Shown: positions 9,561-18,617 of the stretch, one piece after another
How positions within the stretch are numbered: the stretch's first letter is position 1
How the letters are laid out: every line of letters starts with the position of its first letter
Assembly (NCBI GenBank): GCA_036897485.1
Contig: JAYMTF010001772.1
Coordinates: 1 to 21,391, forward strand
Direction of reading: 5' to 3'
DNA length: 21,391 bases
DNA from: Pelargonium nanum
Lineage: Eukaryota > Streptophyta > Magnoliopsida > Geraniales > Geraniaceae
The notes under the pieces: model-generated
Databases searched by the model: none
The model's input: only the letters and a program-made list of their open reading frames with translations
What the model was told of the DNA's origin: nothing
Made by a program: the position numbers and the translations under genes

Positions 9561-10994
9561 CTACGTTGTAGGCAAAAGAACAGACTTTACAAATTCTGTA
9601 GACCCGTTATTGGGAGCACCCTGTATCTTGAGAATTGAAGTGACCAGGTTGTATATCTGAACATTCTCAAAAGACGGGATCTTACGCCCCCTTGGGAACT
9701 GAGGGCCATGGCCAATGAAGATGGTTCTCATAGAGAAAAACGAATTGTCATACCCATGAGCTCCACCACATTCCTGTCTTGTTGTTCTCTTCTGCTCCAC
9801 CTTAAAACCTTCTTCAACCAACCCAATTATAGGAGGAATTCGATCACTAGCTACATAATGAAGCCGACTGGGCAGATCCTCCTTAAGATACATCTTCAAG
9901 TTCTTTCCATTGTTAACCTTATCGGATTTCAATCCTTCATTCATTTTTGCAACAACACCTGACGGATCAACCCCAAGAGGTGGACGGATAGCAAGCAGTG
10001 GACTGTAAGATAGCACCCAATCACTCGGAATCTCAATCCAAGGTCCCAAATCTTCAAGGAACACGAGCTTCTTATCACATGTACCGACCATCCCATGATC
10101 ACCCACCATAATTATAGTCACATCCTCAAAAACCCCTCTTTTCTCCAAACCATGAATCAACCTCCCAATCATCCTATCAACTCTAGCAACAGCTTCGGTT
10201 ATCTGTGGATCATCAGGTCCGACCTGGTGACCCTGATGATCAGGGTCCTCAAAGTACAATGTCATGAACACAGGCATGTCATTACTAGGCAAATCAAAAT
10301 ACTTCAAAACAGTATCAACCCTATCTTCAAACGGAACCGAACTATCATAATTCTGACAAAAATTCTCAGGGCAAGACCAATAACCTTTCTTTACCTCAGA
10401 GCCAGGCCAAAAATATGTAGCGGCTTTGAGTCCATGGTTCACCACAGTCTCCCACAGAGGCTCCCCTAACCACCACTTGGGCTCGTGACTCGCCATGCTG
10501 AATCTCTCGCCGCTTTCTGGATCCACAAAATGATTGTTGATGATGCCGTGAAACGCCGGATACAGACCGGTGACAATCGCGTAATGGTTCGGAAAAGTCA
10601 GAGTCGGGAACACCGGAATCAGACCCATCTCAGCCTCCGTCCCGTTGGCGATCAATCGGCCGATGTTCGGCGTCGGAGCCTTGAATTGGTAACCGAAACG
10701 AAACCCATCTGAGGAAATCAAAATAACCGCCGATCGATTGAGCTTTTTGAGAGGCCGGGCCGTTGACTTTATCGTGGTGGTGGTGGTGGTGGAGGAGAAG
10801 AAGAGGAAAGCGAAGGCGGAGGCGGCGGAGAGGGCAATGCAGGTGACGAGGATGAGGGCGATGAAAACGACGGTGGTGGTTGATTTCTGGGTAGGACTCG
10901 GTTTGGAGTCGGTGTTGAAAGAGAGCAGAGCAGTGGTCGGAGTTGGTGGGTCTTCTTCTGGGACTGAAATCGGCGCCGGCTTGTCGGAACCCAT
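9561..10994 (-). CDS. ectonucleotide pyrophosphatase/phosphodiesterase (NPP) family, type II membrane protein
   Basis: Alkaline-phosphatase-superfamily enzyme that hydrolyses phosphodiester or pyrophosphate bonds in nucleotides and nucleotide sugars, using two zinc ions. The single exon encodes 477 aa. The N-terminus is a short cytosolic tail, a hydrophobic anchor (about 41-66) and a Thr-rich linker, so the catalytic domain faces the secretory lumen or cell exterior. All metal and catalytic positions of the NPP family are visible: SSDGFRFGY (Asp96), FPTLTFPNHY (nucleophile Thr133), DPDHQGH (Asp252, His256), VGDHGM (Asp299, His300) and GGAHGYDN (His413). I chose ATG 10994 (MGSDKPAP). The frame is open to an ATG at 11147, but that extension covers an (AG)9 tract and looks like untranslated leader. 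Stop is TAG at 9561-9563. It resembles the Arabidopsis At4g29680-At4g29700 group. The exact substrate is not predictable; it appears intact. Confidence 0.94.
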   Translation of the reverse strand: MGSDKPAPISVPEEDPPTPTTALLSFNTDSKPSPTQKSTTTVVFIALILVTCIALSAASAFAFLFFSSTTTTTTIKSTARPLKKLNRSAVILISSDGFRFGYQFKAPTPNIGRLIANGTEAEMGLIPVFPTLTFPNHYAIVTGLYPAFHGIINNHFVDPESGERFSMASHEPKWWLGEPLWETVVNHGLKAATYFWPGSEVKKGYWSCPENFCQNYDSSVPFEDRVDTVLKYFDLPSNDMPVFMTLYFEDPDHQGHQVGPDDPQITEAVARVDRMIGRLIHGLEKRGVFEDVTIIMVGDHGMVGTCDKKLVFLEDLGPWIEIPSDWVLSYSPLLAIRPPLGVDPSGVVAKMNEGLKSDKVNNGKNLKMYLKEDLPSRLHYVASDRIPPIIGLVEEGFKVEQKRTTRQECGGAHGYDNSFFSMRTIFIGHGPQFPRGRKIPSFENVQIYNLVTSILKIQGAPNNGSTEFVKSVLLPTT

Positions 10995-11605
10995 GTCGAC
11001 GTTGGCGAAACTGGACTCAGCTCCTGCTTCAGCTACCAATGATTGTGAGAAAAAAGACAACTTTCTAGAGAGAGAGAGAGAGAGGCATGGAGTGAAATGC
11101 AAGGCTGAGGAGTTAGATGGTGGGTCGCCGTCACTGACTACTGCCAACGACTGATGGCCGGATCGGACGGAACATATGGATTCTGCCGTCGCCGTTAACT
11201 TTGGAGGAACTTCTGGAGCATATGAAAGTTGCCGTCAACGTTAAATTTGGTGAAACTGTACGTTAATTACAAGTGTCGTGTTTCTATTCGTGTGTTGGTT
11301 GGATTTCCATTGGATGGTCTGGATTGAGTTATAGTGGGGACATAGGTGACTGTTGAAGTCAACGGTAAATAAAACAAAATAAAATAAAAATTGCATTACT
11401 TTTCTCAACAATCTCCTCTAAGACACAAAACTGAGATCAAAATTACATCCCAAAATGAAGAATTATGACTTGGATAATAACACAACATAAATTTTAGTGA
11501 CTCCATGGAAGATATATTAATTATACTCCAGGTTGATCCATTCAAGTCACAAGATGGCTGGTATATGTTGCCATGCAGAGTGCAGGAAGCATAATGCTTT
11601 GTTTC
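10995..11605. other. NPP leader and promoter region, GRWD1 3' flank
   Basis: Contains a short microsatellite (AG)9 at 11067-11084, probably in the NPP 5' leader. A small tandem duplication of about 46 bp follows: catatggattctgccgtc near 11173 and catatgaaagttgccgtc near 11219, each followed by a cgttaa.tttgg stretch. The part next to 11605 should be the GRWD1 3' untranslated region. Confidence 0.55.
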
Positions 11606-14600
11606 TCAAGAACCATCTGAAGGAAGGGTACTTTGTATGTTTGAAGGCATCAGGATGTTAAAACCGTCGGCTGCTGTAGATACTATCATTCCCGGAATCT
11701 GAGCGTGCCAATGAAGTTCCTTCAAATCTTTTTGTCCCTGTTTTTTGTTTCAAGTTAGAAAAATGAGTCCACTTACTGAACTAGCATAGCATACATAGCA
11801 TTAGAGTCTTTGTATAAAATTACCTGATGCACAAACAGCAGTTGAGGAGGTAAATCTTCCGGGGCATTTACTGTTTCTTTTGTTTTAGCACGGAACTCTG
11901 CTTCCTCTTCCTCATCTTTCTCTAATGAAAGGTCCCATACCCTGGTGGAACAATACAAAAAAGAGAAAACTTAGATGAGCATAAGCCACCACCACAGAAG
12001 ATAAAAAAGCAGGAAAAAAAAAACATTTCTACTTGGATCATCATTCCATTACACTCATTTAGTTGGTCTTCAGTACTTACGTTAGCTGATTGTCAGCAGA
12101 TGAAACTGCCAAGGTGGAAGCTTCATGTGGACTCCACTCAATAGACGTAATAGGGTGTTTATGGTATTCAAAATGTGCAACTACAGGATCTCCATCCTGC
12201 CAATGGAAATAAATAAATAAATTATCCAGGTCTTCATTTTAAAACAACAAACGGATTCAAGGCCAATGATGAATTATTCTACTCATGTGATTGAGCAAGA
12301 CGTTTACTCAATTAAAGATGATTAGAAATACTATTACATAGTGTATAACTGCATATAATCTGTCTGTTATATTTCATTAATTGATGGATGTCTACATGCG
12401 TGGGAATTGAAAAACAAGACTTCAAAGAAATCAAAATTGTTAGTCAATGAGTGGTGCCTCTCAAAAAATAACTCTACAATTCATGTATTTCCTCTTGAAA
12501 AAGGTTGTTGAATATTATGCGATACCAAACATACCTTTAGCAATCTCAGATCACGAATAGAAAATGTCCCATCATCACTTCCAGATGCCAACATACAACT
12601 AGCTAGCCTGAGAAACATAAAATGATAAGAAATAATAGAAAAATAAATAAATAAATTTTCAATACATAAAATAGAAAAACATAAAACAAAAGAAGCATGT
12701 GCCAATCATATATAAACACCTATTCCATGATATAACATTCACATCTGCATTATGTGCCTTAAAAGTAGCAGCTGCTGACTTCCCAGAACGAATATCCCAT
12801 ATTGCAATATGACCATCCACAGAACAAGAGGCAAAGACATGAGGTTCTGTAGGGCTCCACTGCACAAATAACAGTTTAAAGAAGGGATGTTTTACATTTG
12901 GACAAACTAAGTAAATCACTTCAAACATACAAATGAAAGCCAAACAGATTAAAATATAACTTAACATTGCAAATATGTACCTGTAAATCTTCCACACTTC
13001 CAGCATGTCCAATAAATGGCGTAGTGTCAACATTCCACGTTGCATCTGATGCAGGCTCCCATAAATGAATGCAATTCTTACAGTCCCCTTCAATCATGGA
13101 AGACATCATCAAAGCATTAGCAATTTACACCATTATAGCGAATTGCAATTCTAAATTGAAGAACTATATACCAGAAACTAGTCTTCCAGGAACTAGAGGA
13201 CTCCAGTCTAGTGCAAAGCCTTCATCTTTGTGCCCAAACTTAATTAATGGAGCCTGATTAAAAACTAAGGAATCTCCCTGGGTTGCATCTGTTTCTGATT
13301 CTGCTAAAGCATTCAAATGAGAACTAACATCCCATATCTGCACAAAAAAAGTACCAATGATAAATGAAAAATCTGTGGTACTTTATTACGCTTATTCCTT
13401 CACTTTTAATACCTTTCCGGTACTACGATATCCATTGCTATACATTCCATCTGAATTTGTATTCTCAAACAAGCACCAATGACACTTAAAACAGTTGAAG
13501 TTAAGATGGAAAGTCATAGTTGTACCCCAAACACTTTCTAATGAATAGAGAACTACCAAACTTATCCTACTTTACATATAAAAAAGTTAATTACAGTGTT
13601 TTATTTGAATATTCCAGGTTAAACATAAATATGAGCAATAAGTCTCACCTGCACGTGACCAGAATCCACCCAGGATGCACATATGTGGGGTTTTTGTGTC
13701 ATGGCCCGTATACGATTAATACCCCCTTCATGAGCTACCTTGCGCAACTGCACACACAACAATATGTATATCAGTACGCATAGAGACAAGGTACTATTTA
13801 TGCAGCAGAATAGGTATCAGTCACAACTCACAACATTGGAAATTTAAACATACAAATTACAAGGATACAAGATATTACCTGCAAAACAGGTCCACCAGAC
13901 TCCTCATCTTCACTATCTTCGTCACTATCTTCATCGCTATCACTCTCCATATCATCATCATTAGCAGATTTGGTGGGCACTAGGTCACGCCTTTTCCCCG
14001 AAATGTTTGATACCTTAAATACCCCGATAGAATTCCAAGAAGCCTTTTCTGCCTGTAGAACAAGAATTATATTTTCCACTAATCTGAACAAATGAAACAT
14101 TATAGCTTTCCAAATATCTAAAGATTCAAAACCAAATCATCCTATTAGTGAGTAAAAATTACATTTTGATCCTTTACCATGACAATCATGAAAAACACCC
14201 CACCTTAAACTTAATAGAAGATGGAAAAAAATTGCATAAACAAAATATATTCATAGAAATCAAAATTGCATACCAAAGTAATGGAAATTTTGACAAATGA
14301 AATATAAATCATACACAAAGGATCCTTTGCACAGATTAAACATCATGTAACATACATGTGAAATTGCTAATGGAGCTAACCTGAGTTCCAGCAACGAAAT
14401 ACACAGTGTGTGGAAACTCTGTCCGAACCAATCCCAATGAATCATGCACGACATCAAAGCTGCAAAAATTAACAATTAACAGTGAATGAGACCCTATAAC
14501 AAAGCATGAAGGACACCATAGAAACTTAAACCATTATTCAAAGTGGCTCAATTCTAAGAAATAGGCCAAGGTTCTTAATTTCTCAGGAAAATGTTTGGCA

Positions 14601-15087
14601 TTCCTTTTAGTGGGAAGCAAAGTTGAATATCATGCAACTACACTAGAACAATTTGAACAAAGGAAAGGTTTCTAACTTTGCTGGTATTCATCAAATTACA
14701 AAAACCCAGATAGAAAATTGCTCTCTTTAAACATTTTCTCAGCAACCAAACACGGATGGAAAAGAAAAAAGGAAAATTGGAGTCACCTCAAACACGGCCA
14801 ACCTATGTGGAAGGCGTGGAGAGAGTTGTAGGCAGAGGGGTCACACTGGAGCTCCTCTCCCTCCTCCAGCTTGTCCACACCTGGTTGCCACACCTTTGCC
14901 GGCATCGACGGTGCAGAGGAAGACGAAGACCCATCTCCTTTCTTGACCTGTACAACATCAAACAGATTGTGGCGTTAAATTTGTCAATCAAACACAATAT
15001 AGCTGAATTAACTCGGTGATCAAGGAACAGGGATTGAACCTTGTTTTTGCGCTTGGCCTTTTTAGGGTTTTTGATGCTGCGAACCAT
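11606..15087 (-). CDS. GRWD1: glutamate-rich WD repeat-containing protein 1 (GRWD1/Rrb1 orthologue)
   Basis: Nuclear/nucleolar WD40 protein. Yeast Rrb1 and animal GRWD1 act as ribosomal-protein chaperones in 60S assembly and bind histones. Twelve minus-strand exons: 15040-15087, 14787-14947, 14381-14459, 13879-14052, 13649-13747, 13172-13337, 12981-13087, 12720-12859, 12535-12607, 12081-12196, 11824-11941, 11606-11737. All introns are GT..AG and all phases fit, giving 470 aa, the same size as the Arabidopsis protein (At2g19540, from memory). Domains in order: a Lys-rich N-terminus ([10 protein letters not shown], likely nuclear/nucleolar signal); a histone-binding-like N-terminal domain ([18 protein letters not shown], about 55-72); an acidic Asp/Glu/Ser stretch at about 127-147 that gives the family its name; then WD repeats with SGHVQIWD (about 183-190), IAIWDIR (about 296-302, a WDxR DDB1-docking type motif), FSIRDLR and LTVWDLS. 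Stop is TGA at 11606-11608. No break seen. Confidence 0.96.
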
Positions 15088-15162
15088 TTTCTATCGTTTT
15101 GGGTCGTTGGAATAGGAGGAGAGTCGCAAAGATCGAATTCTTACACGGAGGGTTTTGATGGC

Positions 15163-15182
15163 TAGGGTTTAAGTTTTATATA
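15163..15182 (-). promoter_or_regulatory. GRWD1 core promoter: TATA box and telo-box
   Basis: On the minus strand, TATATAAAA (15174-15182) is followed directly by AAACCCTA (15163-15170), about 75-95 bases upstream of the ATG at 15087. The AAACCCTA telo-box is a known plant element near the start sites of ribosomal-protein and ribosome-biogenesis genes, which fits the gene product. Its position just after the TATA box is close to where transcription should begin. Confidence 0.6.
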
Positions 15183-16183
15183 CTTCACCTGTCTAGCTCT
15201 ATTTTAGGAGAGAAGGCTCCGACTGAACCGGATTCAATTGAATCTAAATGGGCGTTTGGTAACCGGTCATTCTCGAGTCTCTTTGTCGGCGATATAGGGC
15301 GGGGTAGGTTTTGAGTTAATATGGGAGAGCTACCCGTGTAGCTTGACGGATTTATATATATAAAAATAAAATATATTATATCATAATTTTTTTATTACAG
15401 TGTTGGTAAGTGATGTGTCATTCTGATATGTGGTCAACAAAACACGAGAACAAACATTGGTGTAGAAGTCTTTTGACGTAGGAATGTGTCGATGGGTCTT
15501 TACACTTAAAATATTTTTGGATTGAGTTTGAACTTGAACACTTGAACTAGGGTGCCAAAGGCCCGCACACAACAAAGTAGCACACCGTTAAGCAAAACGT
15601 ACGACCGAGGAACTAGATTTCACCTCCGGGCGAGAGCGTATCTCTGTCATTGTGAAATGGGGTCTTACACATGAGAGTTTGAGATATCAAAGTGTATGAA
15701 TAACACAAATGAATTTCAAATGTCAAAACAATGATTCATACCTCATTGCTTGAAGGGGTATTTATACTCACAAAATCAAGATGTAGAGTGCGATGTGTCA
15801 CCTTGTAATAATTGTTTAGAATGACAAGTGAAATTTGATGATGTTACGCATATGCCTTGGACTTTGATCCAATTTTGTGTTGATCATACCCAAGGATGAT
15901 AAGCAGTTTGACAAAAGGGTGAGGATACTAAATAGTTTCTTGGTGAAGGTTGCTTGAACATAGGTGAGGAAATACTCAACATTTTAGACTTGTCATGCTA
16001 TGTGTTATCTCTGTCCTCATTTCTATGCCCCGTTTCTTTAAAACTAACCTCTGTTTTTCTATGCATGTGTTCAGTTCATAAATAACTCATTTGTATGACT
16101 ACATCTATGTGAATGTGTCTATTCAATGTCACTTGTAAGTTGTAAGTCTCAATTGTAGGCTTAAACTGCCTCCAAACTGTGTA

Positions 16184-16296
16184 TAGCTCATTTTGTTTAC
16201 TTGTCGAATGCCATGGATCATCGTAACAGTACGTTTATGAATGCTCCTTTTGTTTACTTGTTGAATGTCATAGCTCATTTTGTTTACCGTTGACAG
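16184..16296. repeat. short imperfect direct repeats
   Basis: Three copies of a unit like tagctcattttgtttacttg, followed by tygaatgycat in the first two. Copies start at about 16184, 16240 (variant aatgctccttttgtttactt) and 16271 (short). Confidence 0.7.
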
Positions 16297-16659
16297 AGAC
16301 CCGAGTGATCTCAAGAAACCGAATCAGGCCAGCATTAGAATAATTAAGAATCCCAACCTGAAGTATCCTAATCACACTTTGGTAAAGAGGACTCTAAAGA
16401 GCATTAATAGAGAGAAAAAGACTCTTATAGATTGTCGAACCACTTTCTCTTACCAAGAAAGATATATTTATACTTACAACCAAAATCACCACATGTTGTC
16501 ACGTGGTTGATTGTTGGAAGAGCAGAGTCCGTTTCAGGCTAAACTGCACCGCTCTCACGAACTCATTTGCAAATTATCAAAAATGACCAAAAATGACGTG
16601 TGAAGTAATTTTATGATATTATTGAATTCATTTGCATTTATTAGTAGTAGCAATAGTAG

Positions 16660-16766
16660 TAATTTAACCTAACCAATAACAACTCATGACATAACCACCA
16701 CTAACCAACCTAACTCCTAGCTTAACCACTAACAACTTATAACCTAACCACTAACCTTACCATTTA
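16660..16766. repeat. low-complexity tract of degenerate AACCTAACCA-like units
   Basis: A run of about 100 bases made of variants of ctaacca / cttaaccac / aacaactyat, strongly short of G on the plus strand. Units are irregular, so it is not a clean satellite. Confidence 0.65.
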
Positions 16767-17175
16767 AATGAGGGCATGAGAAAGCCTCTTCATTTCCAAA
16801 CACACACATATCGGAGAAGCTCTGTTTGCTATTGGAATCCGATCCCATTTCCAAGTCTTCGAATAGGACATATATGTGTGCATAATGGAATTATGGGTAC
16901 GTACATCTATGATTCTACATATATATATATATATATATTGATCCTATATTCAAGGTGATAGCTTGAGTTCACATGCAATTTGTATCAAAATTAATTCTAC
17001 ATATTATTAGTGATGAGTTAACAGCTTGAAATGATTAATTTTGTAGAGGGAAATGCAAACTTTTACATCTCTTATTGTGAAAAAAATGAGGGCCGAGAAT
17101 CTGTTTGCCTCCCAAGGAGGACCCATAATTCTTGCTCAGGTTGGTCTTAATTAATTAACTGCTTTTAGTTTTATA

Positions 17176-18036
17176 CTAGTTTGTATACCGTGCGTTGCAC
17201 GGAATATGAATTTTTTTTATACACGCAATTAAGATCTCTAATAGGCTTATGTTCAGTAAATGTGATGAAAGAGTAATGATCAAGTTTTTGTGCATTGTAA
17301 AATGCATATAACAATTTGATTCATTTGTTTATATTGCACATCATACAATTGTAGGATGTGCAATATGTATATTGACGATTTTTTTTGTTAGATAAAAAGA
17401 AATATCTAACAAAAGTAAATAAATAAATTAAATTAAATGTAAACTCATACATAAAAGTAAAATACATATAAAAGTTAAGAACTACGAATTCTCTCCATAA
17501 TATATGAGAATTCGCACAAACTCATCTTTATTCAACATCATCCAAATTCACTAAAATACATATAAAAGTAAAATTTAGTTTAACGCTGAAATATTATTCC
17601 TCAAAACATCATTAAATTGTAAACTTGTACACATAAAAATAAAATACATATGAAAAAAATAGAGAAATATGAACTATTATGAGAACTCACTCTTATCCTC
17701 ATCTCCAATCAGCATAATCACATGTGAGTGCAAAGATCAAATATAAGACTTATATTTATAAGTCTTAATTAGGGTTTACACAACATATACTTATGGTAAT
17801 AACTTAACTTGTGAAATTAGAATTTCATAGTTTCTAGTTCATGAATTTCCATATGTTTAGCTGATTTAGAATTTGGAAATATATTGATTTTTAATTAAGA
17901 AAAATTTGTGCCATTTGAAAATGTGTTTATTTGTAATTAAGAAAAATTTTGTGTCAAAATTAAAATTTTGATGATGTGGCGCTCTGATATGCATTATAAA
18001 CCTTCTTTTTTATCCAACTTTTATAGTATGTATAGA
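17176..18036 (-). mobile_element. non-autonomous Helitron, 861 bp
   Basis: Read on the minus strand it begins TCTATACATACTATAAAAG, typical of plant Helitron 5' ends. It finishes with a short hairpin CCGTGC-AAC-GCACGG (17188-17202), eight more bases, then CTAG (17176-17179). The flanking bases are A on its 5' side and T on its 3' side, as expected of insertion between A and T without target duplication. The inverted arm of the surrounding repeat lacks these 861 bp (it reads gcttttagttttacatatat straight through), which supplies an empty site. No Rep/helicase coding sequence is present, so it was mobilised in trans. Confidence 0.88.
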
Positions 18037-18281
18037 TATATATATATATATAAAGAGCATGCATTTATATTACTATGAATTATTATTATTATATAATTGT
18101 AGATTGAGAATGAATATGGAAATGTTGAGAGTCATTATGGAGATGCAAAAGATTACATAAGTTGGTGCGCTAACATGACTCAAGGTTTGGAGATTGACAT
18201 TCCACAGATCATGTGTCAACAACAAGATGCTCACGATCAATGGTATATATGTAACCATATATATGTTTCATGTTAATTACT

Positions 18282-18340
18282 ATGCTCCACGATCAATGGT
18301 ATATAGTTACATATATATACCATTGATTGTGTGGAGCATC
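18282..18340. other. tight near-perfect hairpin at the centre of the small inverted repeat
   Basis: gctccacgatcaatggtata (from about 18283) pairs with the reverse complement of tataccattgattgtgtgga (about 18316-18335), leaving a small loop. It is a third, partial copy of the end of the BGAL exon and its splice donor, lying between the two full copies. Confidence 0.75.
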
Positions 18341-18466
18341 TTGTTGTTGACACATGATCCATGGAATGCCATTAATCTTGAAACCTTGAGCCATGTTAGC
18401 ACACCAGCTTATGTAATCTTTTGCATCTCCATAATGGCTCTCAACATTTCCATATTCATTTTCAAT
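18321..18466 (-). pseudogene. BGAL: inverted extra copy of the BGAL IENEYG exon
   Basis: A 146-nt minus-strand copy of the exon at 18103-18242, bounded by TTGTAG acceptor and GTATAT donor sequences. It reads IENEYGNVESHYGDAKDY...GIPWIMCQQQDAP and stays closer to the family consensus (xxPWIMCQQ.DAP) than the plus-strand copy, which has lost six bases and the Trp. It is isolated: no neighbouring minus-strand BGAL exons flank it, so it is a duplicated fragment rather than part of a gene. Confidence 0.9.
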
Positions 18467-18617
18467 CTACAATTATATAATAGTAATATAAATGCATGCT
18501 CTTAATTATTTATATATATATATGTAAAACTAAAAGCAGTTAATTAATTTGGATCCGCTCGTGTGAAAACCTATATTGGAATTTAGCAAATTCAAGATAC
18601 GAACGTGCAAGCTAGTA

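Larger units (their letters stand above)
15190..16859. other. intergenic region rich in decayed repeat-like sequence
   Basis: No gene found. Two places carry TATAAATA on the minus strand (15759-15766 and 16465-16472) within sequence that has the feel of LTR promoter regions, for example ccgaggaactagatttcacc near 15606 and pyrimidine-rich downstream sequence. No TG..CA ends, target duplications or retroelement protein remnants could be tied to them, so an LTR origin is only a suspicion. Confidence 0.3.
17149..18549. repeat. small inverted repeat around a duplicated BGAL exon
   Basis: Left arm 17149 to about 18262 (not counting the Helitron 17176-18036) is repeated in reverse orientation at about 18288-18549. 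Each arm runs from intron sequence (aattaattaactgcttttag) through agagcatgcatttatatta and the whole IENEYG exon to the gtatatat..gtaac donor region. The match is near 90% by eye. The centre is only a few tens of bases, so the arms could pair into a long hairpin. Confidence 0.88.

Noticed and set aside
9307-9660. Small open frames on both strands at the 3' end of the NPP gene
   Set aside because: Overlap the NPP C-terminus and 3' untranslated region; no recognisable domains.
10095-10469. Plus-strand open frame of 124 codons
   Set aside because: Antisense shadow inside the conserved NPP catalytic domain.
10738-11154. Plus-strand open frame of 138 codons over the NPP N-terminus
   Set aside because: Antisense shadow of the NPP gene; composition mirrors the Thr/Ser-rich anchor region and the (AG)9 tract.
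13828-14100. Separate acidic protein of 90 codons
   Set aside because: This is GRWD1 exon 4 (13879-14052) plus intron read-through.
16919-16938. (AT)n run as a functional element
   Set aside because: Ordinary microsatellite; similar runs at about 18037-18052, 18511-18523 and 21336-21349.
18194-18505. Plus-strand open frame of 103 codons with hydrophobic stretch
   Set aside because: Antisense reading of the inverted BGAL exon copy and its AT-rich flanks; no family match.
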